Below are positions 24,371 through 31,540 of a DNA stretch of 31,694 nucleotides, in pieces. A program made the translations under genes and the position numbers. The notes beneath the pieces are model-generated. The model was not told where the DNA came from, did not search any database, and worked only from the letters and a program-made list of their open reading frames with translations. This DNA comes from Verrucomicrobiaceae bacterium (GTDB taxonomy: Bacteria > Verrucomicrobiota > Verrucomicrobiae > Verrucomicrobiales > Akkermansiaceae), in assembly GCA_003820635.1 (NCBI GenBank), contig RPOS01000031.1:1-31694 (forward strand), read 5' to 3'. Numbering within the stretch: the first letter of the stretch is position 1; each line of letters starts with the position of its first letter.

Positions 24371-26566
24371 TCAGATCATCGACGCAATCACCAGCGCGAC
24401 GACGCTCATCAGTTTCAGCAGGATATTGAGTGAAGGCCCCGAGGTATCTTTAAACGGATCGCCCACGGTATCGCCGACCACTGCCGCTTTATGGGCGTCG
24501 CTGCCTTTGCGCAGCATCACGCCGTTCACCTCGCAGCCTTCCTCGATCATTTTCTTGGCATTGTCCCAGGCGCCGCCGGAGTTGGCTTGGAACAACGCCA
24601 TCAGCACGCCGGTGACGGTGACGCCCGCCAGCAGGCCGCCGAGCATCTGCGCACCGGCACCCGCGCCTAACAGGTTTCCGCCGAAGCCGACGATCACCGG
24701 CGCGGCCACCGCGAGCAGCCCGGGTTTGACCATTTCCTTGATGGCGGCCTTGGTGGAAATCGCCACGCAGGTGCCGTATTCCGCCTGGCCGTGGGCGTCA
24801 TCGTAGAGCTTGCGGTCCTCCGCGGACCAGGTTTCGAGTTCCTTGCCCTCGTTGCGGTTCATCGCGTCGAGACCGGCACGCAGGCCGGGGATGTCCCGGA
24901 ACTGGCGGCGCACTTCCTCGATCATCGCCATCGCCGCGCGGCCGACGGCTTCCATGGAAAACGCGGAAAACAGAAAGGGCAGCATCCCGCCCACGAACAG
25001 CGAGGCCACCACCTTGGGATCGGTGAGCTCGATGAGGAGTTTCTTGTCATGCGTGGCCTCCCATGTGGACTTGAAGGCGGCAAACAGCGCGAGGGCAGTG
25101 AGAGCGGCCGAACCGATGGCGAAACCCTTGCCGATGGCGGCAGTGGTGTTGCCCACGGCGTCGAGCTTGTCGGTGCGCTGGCGCACTTCCTTGGGCAGGC
25201 CGCTCATTTCGGCGATGCCGCCGGCGTTGTCCGAGATCGGGCCGTAGGCATCCACGGCGAGTTGCACGCCGGTGTTGGCCAGCATTCCGACGGCGGCGAT
25301 GGCGATGCCGTAGAGCCCGGCGTAGTGATGGGAAACGAGGATGGCGGTGGAAAGCACGAGGATGGGCAGCGCGGTGGAAAGCATGCCCACGCCGAGGCCT
25401 GCGATGATGTTGGTGGCCGAGCCGGTGACGGAACGCTCGACGATGCCGATCACGGGCTTGGTGCCGGTGCCGGTGTAATACTCGGTGATGTAGCCGATGG
25501 CGATGCCGGCCGCGAGGCCCACAGTGATGGCGATGAAGACACCCACCGAGGTGAACTCACGGCCATCGAGGGTCCATTTCTCCGGCAGCATCTTCTGCAC
25601 GATGAACCAAGTGCCAACGAGCATGATCAAGCCTGCGGCGATCTCGCCGGTATTGAGCGCGCGGTGTGGGCTGCCGCCTTCCTTCACCTTCACCAGAAAG
25701 GTGCCGATGATCGAGGCCACGATGCCCAGGCCCGCCAGCAACATCGGCAGCAGCACGGCTCCAAGGCCGTTGAAGGTTTCAAAGCCCGGCACCTTGAGCA
25801 AGGCCGTGCCGATCACCATCGTCGCGATGATCGAGCCGACATAACTTTCAAACAAATCCGCGCCCATGCCGGCCACGTCGCCCACGTTGTCGCCCACGTT
25901 GTCCGCGATGGTCGCGGGATTGAGCGGGTGGTCCTCCGGAATGCCGGCCTCCACCTTGCCGACGAGATCCGCGCCGACATCCGCGGCTTTGGTGTAAATT
26001 CCGCCGCCGACGCGGGCGAAGAGCGCGATGGACGAGGCGCCGAAGGAGAAGCCGGTGATGATGTTCATGACCACGCGGGCCGAGTTCGCGTCCTGGATCG
26101 ATGGTCCGAAAATGGCAAAGAGTGTGCCGAGCCCTAACAAGCCGAGCCCCACCACTCCCAGTCCCATCACCGAGCCTCCGGCGAAGGCAATGGCCAGCCC
26201 GTCGCCCAGGCTCTTGCGCGCGGCGTTGGTGGTGCGGACGTTGGCCTTGGTGGCCACGCGCATGCCGATGAAGCCCGCCAGCGCCGAGCAGAACGCACCG
26301 CCGACGAATGATGCCGCCACCATCGGATGACTATTTTCCGAGGCGAATCCGCCGGCCACCAGCAGCAGCGCGACGCTGCCGACAAACACCGCGAGCACCT
26401 TGTATTCCGCCCGCAGGAATGCCATCGCACCGAGCGCGATGGCATCCGCGATGCGCTGCATCTTCTCAGTGCCGGGATCTTGTCGCGCGACCCATGCGGA
26501 GCGCCAGAAGGTGTATGCCAAGGCCACCAGCCCGAAGGCTGGAATCAGGAATGAGAGGGTTTTCAT
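24371..26566 (-). CDS. hppA: Membrane-bound K+-dependent pyrophosphatase, copy 2
   Basis: This 731-residue paralogue has the same signature blocks ([68 protein letters not shown]) and the K+-dependence pattern [10 protein letters not shown]. It differs from copy 1 in carrying a charged insertion before the [11 protein letters not shown] segment ([20 protein letters not shown]), seen in Bacteroidetes-like enzymes, and an altered N-terminal third. Divergence along the whole length suggests separate acquisition or an old duplication, and perhaps different ion preference. ATG 26566 is preferred to the TTG at 26572. A good promoter lies at 26600-26628. TGTTAG words on the coding strand lie at 24666 and 26133. 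Confidence 0.95.
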   Translation of the reverse strand: MKTLSFLIPAFGLVALAYTFWRSAWVARQDPGTEKMQRIADAIALGAMAFLRAEYKVLAVFVGSVALLLVAGGFASENSHPMVAASFVGGAFCSALAGFIGMRVATKANVRTTNAARKSLGDGLAIAFAGGSVMGLGVVGLGLLGLGTLFAIFGPSIQDANSARVVMNIITGFSFGASSIALFARVGGGIYTKAADVGADLVGKVEAGIPEDHPLNPATIADNVGDNVGDVAGMGADLFESYVGSIIATMVIGTALLKVPGFETFNGLGAVLLPMLLAGLGIVASIIGTFLVKVKEGGSPHRALNTGEIAAGLIMLVGTWFIVQKMLPEKWTLDGREFTSVGVFIAITVGLAAGIAIGYITEYYTGTGTKPVIGIVERSVTGSATNIIAGLGVGMLSTALPILVLSTAILVSHHYAGLYGIAIAAVGMLANTGVQLAVDAYGPISDNAGGIAEMSGLPKEVRQRTDKLDAVGNTTAAIGKGFAIGSAALTALALFAAFKSTWEATHDKKLLIELTDPKVVASLFVGGMLPFLFSAFSMEAVGRAAMAMIEEVRRQFRDIPGLRAGLDAMNRNEGKELETWSAEDRKLYDDAHGQAEYGTCVAISTKAAIKEMVKPGLLAVAAPVIVGFGGNLLGAGAGAQMLGGLLAGVTVTGVLMALFQANSGGAWDNAKKMIEEGCEVNGVMLRKGSDAHKAAVVGDTVGDPFKDTSGPSLNILLKLMSVVALVIASMI

Positions 26567-26599
26567 GTGCAACTTGGGTTTTGATAGCGATACTGTTCG

Positions 26600-26628
26600 C
26601 TTATATCCAAAGTTGTAGATGAAGGCAA
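26600..26628 (-). promoter_or_regulatory. Sigma70-like promoter of hppA copy 2
   Basis: On the minus strand TTGCCT (26628-26623) and TATAAG (26605-26600) are separated by exactly 17 bp in a locally AT-rich stretch. The predicted transcript would start near 26593, about 27 bases before ATG 26566. Confidence 0.5.
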
Positions 26629-26632
26629 GTTT

Positions 26633-26812
26633 TCAATAAACCTGCCTGCGGGCACGGAGCTCTTGCCACAGCTTCGCCTTGTGGGCCCGATCCATCTTTC
26701 TGGTGCTGGCCTGCATGCCATCCCTGTTTTGGGCCGGCACAGGTGCCACGCTCTCCACGTTCAAGCCCAGCCGACGAGCTTCGGCCCGGGCACGTCTTCT
26801 TGCGTCACGCAT
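26633..26812 (-). CDS. Possible small basic protein, 59 residues
   Basis: A complete minus-strand frame runs from ATG 26812 to TGA 26633. The product is rich in Arg, Lys and Ala, starting MRDARRRARAEARRLGLNVE and ending KAKLWQELRARRQVY. It may be helical and nucleic-acid binding, or a relic of a mobile element, since the ATG lies inside a region resembling the flank of the RAYT element at 30.4 kb. It would end about 5 bp from the hppA promoter. Coding status is uncertain: no homologue recognised, no clear ribosome-binding site. Confidence 0.35.
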   Translation of the reverse strand: MRDARRRARAEARRLGLNVESVAPVPAQNRDGMQASTRKMDRAHKAKLWQELRARRQVY

Positions 26813-27034
26813 GAGTTGAGACCATCCGGTTCATTTCCTCGCGTGAGTATGGCCCTCCAAGGCCGTAACCATACATTTCACATCGGCTTGCCCGCCGTGG
26901 CTCCAGCGAAGACGGGCGGAGGGGGGAACATTGAACATTCCTCTACGCTGAAGCTACGAAGGACAGGTCCAACGTCGAAGGAGATCGGCAAGCGGCGATG
27001 GAAAATTGTGAGACTGCGGTGACTGACCCCAAAG
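26803..27034 (+). repeat. Degenerate RAYT-like element, internally deleted
   Basis: The left part 26831-26857 matches 30361-30387 at 26 of 27 positions, and similarity continues weakly to CGTAA...CATTTCA (26864-26880), where the other copy has the RAYT left inverted repeat. The right part 27003-27031 resembles the right end of the RAYT element (31444-31472) at about 21 of 29 positions, including AAATTGT and CTGACCCCA. Both are in the same order and orientation, about 230 bp apart instead of 1.1 kb, as expected for a non-autonomous MITE-like derivative. An imperfect GC-rich hairpin lies between them (about 26888-26920). The element overlaps the 3' end of the GH-like gene. Confidence 0.5.
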
Positions 27035-28210
27035 AAGGGTGGCGGCGCGGATTTCATCGAAGATCGGAGTGCTCTCACGCTCGACGCAGGTGGCGGCGTA
27101 GAGGAAAAGCGCCGCGGACCATGTCTGCCAATCGCGCCCGCTCGGCCTGCCGGTCTGCGCCTTGCACCACTCGTTGAAACCCCACTCCGCTTCATTCTCG
27201 TGCCAGGGTTTTACCAACTCGGCGAGGTTTGCCAGCTTGCGCCGGGCCAGTTGGAATCGCTCCATCGCCACTAGGGCGGCGATGTAGAATCCACAGATGA
27301 ACGGCCACACTCCGCCGTTGTGGTAATCGCCCGGACGATTGTATTCGTCATAACGCGGCAGCCAATCCGGATGTTCCGGCAGGATGAAGGGAAACAGATT
27401 GGGAGGAAGATCGACCGCCAGATCGCCGCTGCGGCGCATCGCCTTGCACTCGGTTTCCACCCACGCGATCAAGCGGCGGCTGCGGTTCCGCGAGCCGACG
27501 CCCGTGAGGATCGCCAGACTGTTTCCTAATAAATCAAAGCGATGGCTATTGAACAGTTTGTAGGAATACAGCGTGTAATACGGTTTGTGGGCGGAGACGA
27601 GGCCTTCGTGGACATGCGGGTTCTTCCTGCTTCCCGTGACCTCGAAGCGGTTCATCAGGTCGCGCAGGATCCTTGCCTGCTCACATTTTCCAAACTGCAC
27701 GAGATAGGCATAGACAATCGCGTTCACATACAAGCCGAAGCCCATCACATACTGCTCATCGCGCCAGTCACTGGTGGGAAGCTGGGCGACCATGACCATG
27801 TCGTCGGGGCTCTGGTATTCCATCCAGATGAGGGCTTTGCGCGCCGCTTCTTCCAGGAAATCCAGTTCTCCGGTAGTGATGCGGTAGGCTCCGAGGCCGA
27901 AGAGAAACAAGGGTGTGGTATCACTTGCCCCGCGGTCGCCGGGGTCGTGCGCCAGCGATGGAATATGGCCGCGCGTCGTCTGGTTTTTCGCGAGGGCTTC
28001 AAGGGTGCGGCGCAATGCATCCATGAGCCGTGGCTCGCCGCTGACGCAATAGCCAAGCGAGGCGATCATGAGATCACGGGTGTATGGCTCCGGGTAGCCC
28101 CAGCCGGCGGTGCGAGGCAAGCCACGGCACGGACCGCTGGCATTGTGCAGAAGGACGTGTGTGGCTGCCTCCTTGGCTTGTTCGATCAACGATTTGTCAC
28201 GGTTGTTCAT
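26954..28210 (-). CDS. GH100 / amylo-alpha-1,6-glucosidase-like glycosidase
   Basis: The 418-residue cytoplasmic protein has an (alpha/alpha)6-barrel glycosidase pattern: GWGYPEPYTRDL (37-46), SDTTPLFLFGLGAY (96-109), SDWRDEQYVMGFGLYVNA (148-164, with candidate catalytic Asp in SDWRD), YHNGGVWPF (296-304), WGFNEW (343-348) and WQTWSAALFLYA (361-372). The YHNGG...WQTWSAA spacing is like GH100 neutral invertases and related amylo-glucosidase-like enzymes. The substrate is unknown. The last about 25 residues (from about GQSPQSHN to WTCPS) are encoded by sequence resembling a RAYT-element end and a repeat (CCTTCGTAGC), so the native C terminus may have been replaced. It is third in an operon, 21 bp after the GT4 gene. 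Confidence 0.8.
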   Translation of the reverse strand: MNNRDKSLIEQAKEAATHVLLHNASGPCRGLPRTAGWGYPEPYTRDLMIASLGYCVSGEPRLMDALRRTLEALAKNQTTRGHIPSLAHDPGDRGASDTTPLFLFGLGAYRITTGELDFLEEAARKALIWMEYQSPDDMVMVAQLPTSDWRDEQYVMGFGLYVNAIVYAYLVQFGKCEQARILRDLMNRFEVTGSRKNPHVHEGLVSAHKPYYTLYSYKLFNSHRFDLLGNSLAILTGVGSRNRSRRLIAWVETECKAMRRSGDLAVDLPPNLFPFILPEHPDWLPRYDEYNRPGDYHNGGVWPFICGFYIAALVAMERFQLARRKLANLAELVKPWHENEAEWGFNEWCKAQTGRPSGRDWQTWSAALFLYAATCVERESTPIFDEIRAATLLWGQSPQSHNFPSPLADLLRRWTCPS

Positions 28211-28231
28211 GGAGGGTAAGGATTTGCTGGT

Positions 28232-29374
28232 TCAGTGAATGCCGAGACGCGAAGAAATGAGTTCAACGAAGCGTTTGGCGACCTTCCGGTAGTCGAAGAG
28301 TTCGACTACGCGCTTGCGGCCGGCTTCGCCCATGCGCTGCCGCATGGCTGGATCCCGCATGAGCCGCAGCAGATGTTCGGCGATATCCGGTACGGATGCG
28401 CGATAGTCCGCGGTCCGCAGGAACGGAAGCGTGATGCGGCGTGGTTCGTCGAATCCATGGTCCGGCCCCAGCACCGTCTCGCTGATCTTGATCTCCTGGG
28501 CCACGCTTGCAAGCAGTGCGGTCTCGCCATGCACCATGGTGTCATGGAACGCCATCGCATCGATTGCGATCACCGGTTTTCCGCAGGCGTTCGCCTCCAC
28601 CTGGATCATGCCAAATCCTTCCAGACGCGAAGGCGCCGCGTAGATGTCGCAAGCCGCCAGCAGATAGGGCATGAAATTCCTTGAAACAATGTTGGCGGTG
28701 TAAACGACGTTCTTGTCGATCCCGAGGTGATGGGCCAACTGGAGATCCACCAGATTCTGACTCATGGTCCGCGGCTGCGGCCAGACTTTGCAGACATATT
28801 TCCAATCCGGCGCTTCCTGATCGATCAGCGCGAGGGCCTGCATGACTTCCTGCGCGCCCTTGGAAGTTGCGTCGCCGCCGACTGTTAGAATCATGATCTG
28901 GTCGTCTGCCACGCCCAAAGACTCGCGGATCGCGAGCACCTTCGGATCGTTGCGCTCACGCGGCACGAAGGCTCCGGTGTCGCAGCCAACGGGAAGCACC
29001 TCGAGGAGATCCGCGTTGATCCCATCGCGGATGTAGGTGTCCCGGACCCAGTTCGAGGTGACGAGGATGAGTGGCAGGGAGTTCAGGATATCATGGTAGG
29101 CGGCCACGTAGCCGTCAGCCACGAACCATGGGACCGGTCTCATCCCGCAACGGATCGGATGGAGCACCAAATGAGGGGAGTGCCCCCAAAAACCGATCCC
29201 CACCACGACATCCGGCTCAAACCACCGGTAATACCACTCCTTTTCCTGCGGAGACTCGAAATGCGCGGCATGCACATCCATACCGAGTTCGCGCAGTCCG
29301 CGACAGAGAAGATCGCCTTGGGTCGCAAGGCCTGCGGGGGACGGCGGATAATCGTAGAGGGCTAGGATTTTCAT
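28232..29374 (-). CDS. GT4-family glycosyltransferase
   Basis: The 380-residue GT-B enzyme transfers a sugar from an activated donor with retention of configuration. N-terminal Rossmann: MKILALYDYPPSPAGLATQG; C-terminal donor domain: ILTVGGDATSKGAQEVMQAL and the EX7E motif with Glu252 and Glu260 in RLEGFGMIQVEANACGKPVI. ATG 29374 overlaps the TGA of the PIG-L gene (ATGA), which fixes the start; an upstream in-frame codon would add 50 unmatched residues. Adjacency to a PIG-L deacetylase recalls the MshA/MshB and BshA/BshB pairs of mycothiol and bacillithiol synthesis, but the sequence is not clearly either and the third gene is a glycosidase. A TGTTAG word lies at 28883. Confidence 0.9.
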   Translation of the reverse strand: MKILALYDYPPSPAGLATQGDLLCRGLRELGMDVHAAHFESPQEKEWYYRWFEPDVVVGIGFWGHSPHLVLHPIRCGMRPVPWFVADGYVAAYHDILNSLPLILVTSNWVRDTYIRDGINADLLEVLPVGCDTGAFVPRERNDPKVLAIRESLGVADDQIMILTVGGDATSKGAQEVMQALALIDQEAPDWKYVCKVWPQPRTMSQNLVDLQLAHHLGIDKNVVYTANIVSRNFMPYLLAACDIYAAPSRLEGFGMIQVEANACGKPVIAIDAMAFHDTMVHGETALLASVAQEIKISETVLGPDHGFDEPRRITLPFLRTADYRASVPDIAEHLLRLMRDPAMRQRMGEAGRKRVVELFDYRKVAKRFVELISSRLGIH

Positions 29375-30039
29375 GGGGGGACTTGGGTGGTTTCGAGGAA
29401 GTCGGCAGCGGCGCATGGCGAACGGAAGATCCGGAAACCTTCCTCGCGAGGTGTGCAGCGGGCTTCCCAACTGTTTTCGGCGAATCCATAAAGATCGGTG
29501 ATCAGGCGGCGCTTCTCGCGCCAAAGCCCATCGTCCAGAACAAGGCGGAGATCCACTTCGGCAACCACATGCGGCAGGCTGGTTCCGCCGTCATCTTCGT
29601 AGGCGAAGAGCCAGAGTTCATTCGTATGGATTCGCCCATTTCTCCATAATGCCACGGTGGCCCGGCAACATTCCTCATGGCGGCGATGACGGGTGTATTC
29701 CCCGCTTGGCGCATGGGTGATCACCAGATCGAACTGACTGTCATGCAACAGGCATTGCACGGTCCGGCACAACGTTTCGTGATTCAGTGATTCCTGATCG
29801 GGCCCGTCGTCGAGGTCCGCCATCTGGCCATCAGCGCCGAGAAACTCCAGCACGCGTCGGAATTTCGGAGCACGGTCGGAATCGCTTGCACGGCAGAGGG
29901 TCACGATCCGCCAGCGCCAATCGGGGTGCGAAAGGATCAAGCCCCCGCACCACAAAGTCTCATCGTCCGGATGTGCCACAACAACGGCGGCATGCGCCCC
30001 GGCAGCGGGCGTCCCGATGGAAATCGAGCGGGGGACCAT
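29371..30039 (-). CDS. PIG-L / LmbE-family deacetylase
   Basis: PIG-L enzymes are zinc-dependent N-deacetylases acting on GlcNAc-type groups. The 222-residue protein has the metal motif AHPDDE (22-27) and the downstream HRRH (118-121), both needed for zinc binding, so it is probably active. No signal peptide. It is the first gene of the operon with GT4 (4-bp overlap) and the GH-like gene, suggesting deacetylation and glycosylation of one small glycoconjugate. An 8-bp stem hairpin lies 7 bp upstream of ATG 30039. Confidence 0.9.
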   Translation of the reverse strand: MVPRSISIGTPAAGAHAAVVVAHPDDETLWCGGLILSHPDWRWRIVTLCRASDSDRAPKFRRVLEFLGADGQMADLDDGPDQESLNHETLCRTVQCLLHDSQFDLVITHAPSGEYTRHRRHEECCRATVALWRNGRIHTNELWLFAYEDDGGTSLPHVVAEVDLRLVLDDGLWREKRRLITDLYGFAENSWEARCTPREEGFRIFRSPCAAADFLETTQVPP

Positions 30040-30046
30040 GATCGTG

Positions 30047-30067
30047 TGCCTGATGGAAAATCAGGCA
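30047..30067. promoter_or_regulatory. Dyad just upstream of the PIG-L operon start
   Basis: TGCCTGAT (30047-30054) and ATCAGGCA (30060-30067) form a perfect 8-bp inverted repeat with a 5-base spacer, ending 7 bp before the PIG-L start codon. On the minus-strand mRNA it could fold over the initiation region; as DNA it could be an operator. No protein binder can be named. Confidence 0.4.
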
Positions 30068-30360
30068 ATGACAACACTTCCACAGTTTCAGCCAGACACC
30101 AACTTCAATTCCGCGGGTGAAACCTGCATGCCACCCGATTCCGAAATCTGAAGTTGAAAGCCAGGTCATGCGGATTTTCACCACAATCGGAGCGCAGCGC
30201 CACGCGAACGGCATGGGGATTGGTAGCGACGATTTTCAGGAGAGTCTTGGCAACTCCGCACGGATGTCGTCAAGAAGGGCATCCGTTCAAGGCCATGCCC
30301 GACAAGGGGATGTCACCTCAAAAATGACGGGAAATCGTCATGCGTTGACGACGAAGAGCC
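30068..30360. other. Spacer without recognised gene
   Basis: The stretch between the PIG-L upstream dyad and the repeat flanking the RAYT element has low-quality open frames on both strands with no family resemblance. There is a short dyad (CGTC...GACG around 30337-30349). I see no RNA gene or clear promoter, though the operon promoter must lie here. Confidence 0.4.
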
Positions 30361-30387
30361 TCATTTCCTCGCGTGAGCATGGCCCTC
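30361..30387 (+). repeat. Second copy of 27-bp dispersed repeat
   Basis: It is identical to 26831-26857 except for one base (C versus T at position 18). It lies 4 bp outside the left inverted repeat of the RAYT element, so the repeat is either the outer part of that element family or a preferred insertion context. Weaker similarity extends upstream (ATGnGTTGA...GAC). Confidence 0.7.
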
Positions 30388-30391
30388 AGGT

Positions 30392-30423
30392 CGTAAATGG
30401 GGTCAGGTGTCGCATTTCAACAA
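30392..30423 (+). repeat. Left inverted repeat of RAYT element
   Basis: The core reads ATGGGGTCAGGTGTCGCATT. It is the exact reverse complement of 31447-31478. The match stops one base outside on the left and at 30424 inward. Confidence 0.95.
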
Positions 30424-30465
30424 AACAGGGTTGACGTTGCCCCCTCTTGCGCCCTTCCTTGAGTC

Positions 30466-31467
30466 ATGCCAAGAGCGTTGCGTTACCAGTATCCCGGTGC
30501 GGTTTACCACCTGATGGCACGCGGGGATGGTGGCAAGGCGGTTTTTGAAACGGACGAAGACCGCAAGGGTTTCCTGTTCCGGCTGGGGAAAATCTGCGAA
30601 AGCCATGGTTGGCGGGTGCATGCCTGGGTCCTGATGAACAATCATTTCCACCTCCTGGTGGAGACTCCGGAAGCGAATCTGGTTAGCGGGATGAAACTGC
30701 TGCTGGGAACCTTCAGCCAGGGTTGGAACCGGCGGCGGATGAGGCACGGACATGTTTTTCAAGGGCGCTACAAGTCGATCCCGGTCAACGCATCGGACAG
30801 TGATCCCTACTATTTCAAAATCGTGGCGGATTACATTCATCTCAATCCGGCGCGTGCCGGGCTGGCCGGAGGTAAGAAAGGGAAACTGCTCGGATACCGC
30901 TGGAGCAGCCTTCCAAGCCACGCGAGGGGCAATGGCCCTGACTGGCTGGATACCGGGCGTCTTCTGCGGGCCTTCGAGCTTGCAGGAGATGGCCGTGGAA
31001 GACGGGCATACGTCGCGTGGATGGAAGCGCGTGCGTCATGCGGAGGAAAGATCGATGAGAAGGCGATGAAGGCGCTCCGGCGTGGCTGGTATCTCGGGGA
31101 GGCGGCCTTCGGTGACCGGTTGTTGGACATGCTCAAGAAACCGTCGGCGAAGAAGAGTCGGGCCAGCGAGGCACCCAAGGCTCATGGCGTGGCGGAGGCC
31201 GAGAGGCTTGCGAGCGAGGCGATGAAAAGATTGGGTCTTCCTGCGGATCCGAAGGAGTTGGCGAAACTACGGAAAGGCGACGGGCGCAAGGTTCTGGTGG
31301 CATGCTTGCTCAGACAGCGCACGACGGCAGGCAATCCGTGGATCGCGGAACGGCTGGCGATGGGCCATTCCGGTTCGGTAAGCCGTCTGGTGGTGGCGGC
31401 GACCAAACACTCCCAAACCATGCGGGAATTGGAGAAGCTTGCCAAATTGTTGAAATGCGACACCTGA
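30466..31467 (+). CDS. REP-associated tyrosine transposase (Y1, HUH)
   Basis: The 333-residue protein has the Y1-transposase core in its first 135 residues: YPGAVYHLMARGDGG, the HUH motif as His60-Phe61-His62 in MNNHFHLLVETP, GHVFQGRYKS (95-104), candidate nucleophile Tyr115 or Tyr116, and DYIHLNPARAGL (122-133). The about 200-residue C-terminal extension ends in a helix-turn-helix-like segment (RKVLVACLLRQRTTAGNPWI, then AERLAMGHSGSVSRLVVAA) resembling DnaA domain IV and probably binds the element ends. The last codons (KLLKCDT) and the stop lie within the right inverted repeat, so the DNA end also encodes the protein C terminus. ATG 30466 matches the usual MPRALR start. Such proteins mobilise or maintain REP-like repeats. 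Confidence 0.92.
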   Translation: MPRALRYQYPGAVYHLMARGDGGKAVFETDEDRKGFLFRLGKICESHGWRVHAWVLMNNHFHLLVETPEANLVSGMKLLLGTFSQGWNRRRMRHGHVFQGRYKSIPVNASDSDPYYFKIVADYIHLNPARAGLAGGKKGKLLGYRWSSLPSHARGNGPDWLDTGRLLRAFELAGDGRGRRAYVAWMEARASCGGKIDEKAMKALRRGWYLGEAAFGDRLLDMLKKPSAKKSRASEAPKAHGVAEAERLASEAMKRLGLPADPKELAKLRKGDGRKVLVACLLRQRTTAGNPWIAERLAMGHSGSVSRLVVAATKHSQTMRELEKLAKLLKCDT

Positions 31468-31478
31468 CCCCATTTACG
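31447..31478 (-). repeat. Right inverted repeat of RAYT element
   Basis: The exact complement of 30392-30423. It encodes the final seven residues and the TGA stop (31465-31467) of the transposase. Confidence 0.95.
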
Positions 31479-31540
31479 CCTTCTTGACAGCGCGGGTAAG
31501 CCCGCCTAGCCAACACGCCTGCCAATTCGTTTCCCAACCC

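Larger units (their letters stand above)
857..28890. other. Dispersed intragenic word CTAACA/TGTTAG (18 sites)
   Basis: CTAACA reads on the plus strand starting at 857, 1301, 4063, 5589, 7291, 20544, 20907, 23657, 24667 and 26134. TGTTAG (the same word on the minus strand) starts at 2070, 2490, 2956, 5868, 7391, 11039, 11514 and 28883 (positions good to a base or two). Every site is inside a gene. On the coding strand 8 are CTA-ACA (Leu-Thr), 9 are xTG-TTA-Gxx (Leu-Leu-Gly/Ala/Glu) and 1 is GTT-AGA. The flanking base is usually a pyrimidine before and a purine after the word. Confidence 0.55.
30392..31478 (+). mobile_element. RAYT element with 32-bp perfect inverted repeats
   Basis: A 1087-bp unit consists of a left inverted repeat (30392-30423), a Y1/HUH transposase gene (30466-31467) and a right inverted repeat (31447-31478). 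The repeats are exact complements over 32 bp. No target-site duplication is visible at the outer edges, as expected for HUH single-strand transposition. The intact frame and identical ends suggest recent activity or strong constraint. Confidence 0.82.

Noticed and set aside
857..28890. CTAACA as a KOPS- or Chi-like polar signal
   Set aside because: Orientation is nearly balanced (10 plus, 8 minus) with no switch point and no consistent relation to gene strand.
28232..30039. Firm assignment of the GT4/PIG-L pair as BshA/BshB or MshA/MshB
   Set aside because: The adjacency is suggestive, but the GT4 sequence lacks features I can tie to either family and no ligase gene is present; left as a general call.
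30380..31490. Target-site duplication flanking the RAYT element
   Set aside because: The bases just outside the two inverted repeats do not match; HUH elements are not expected to create one.
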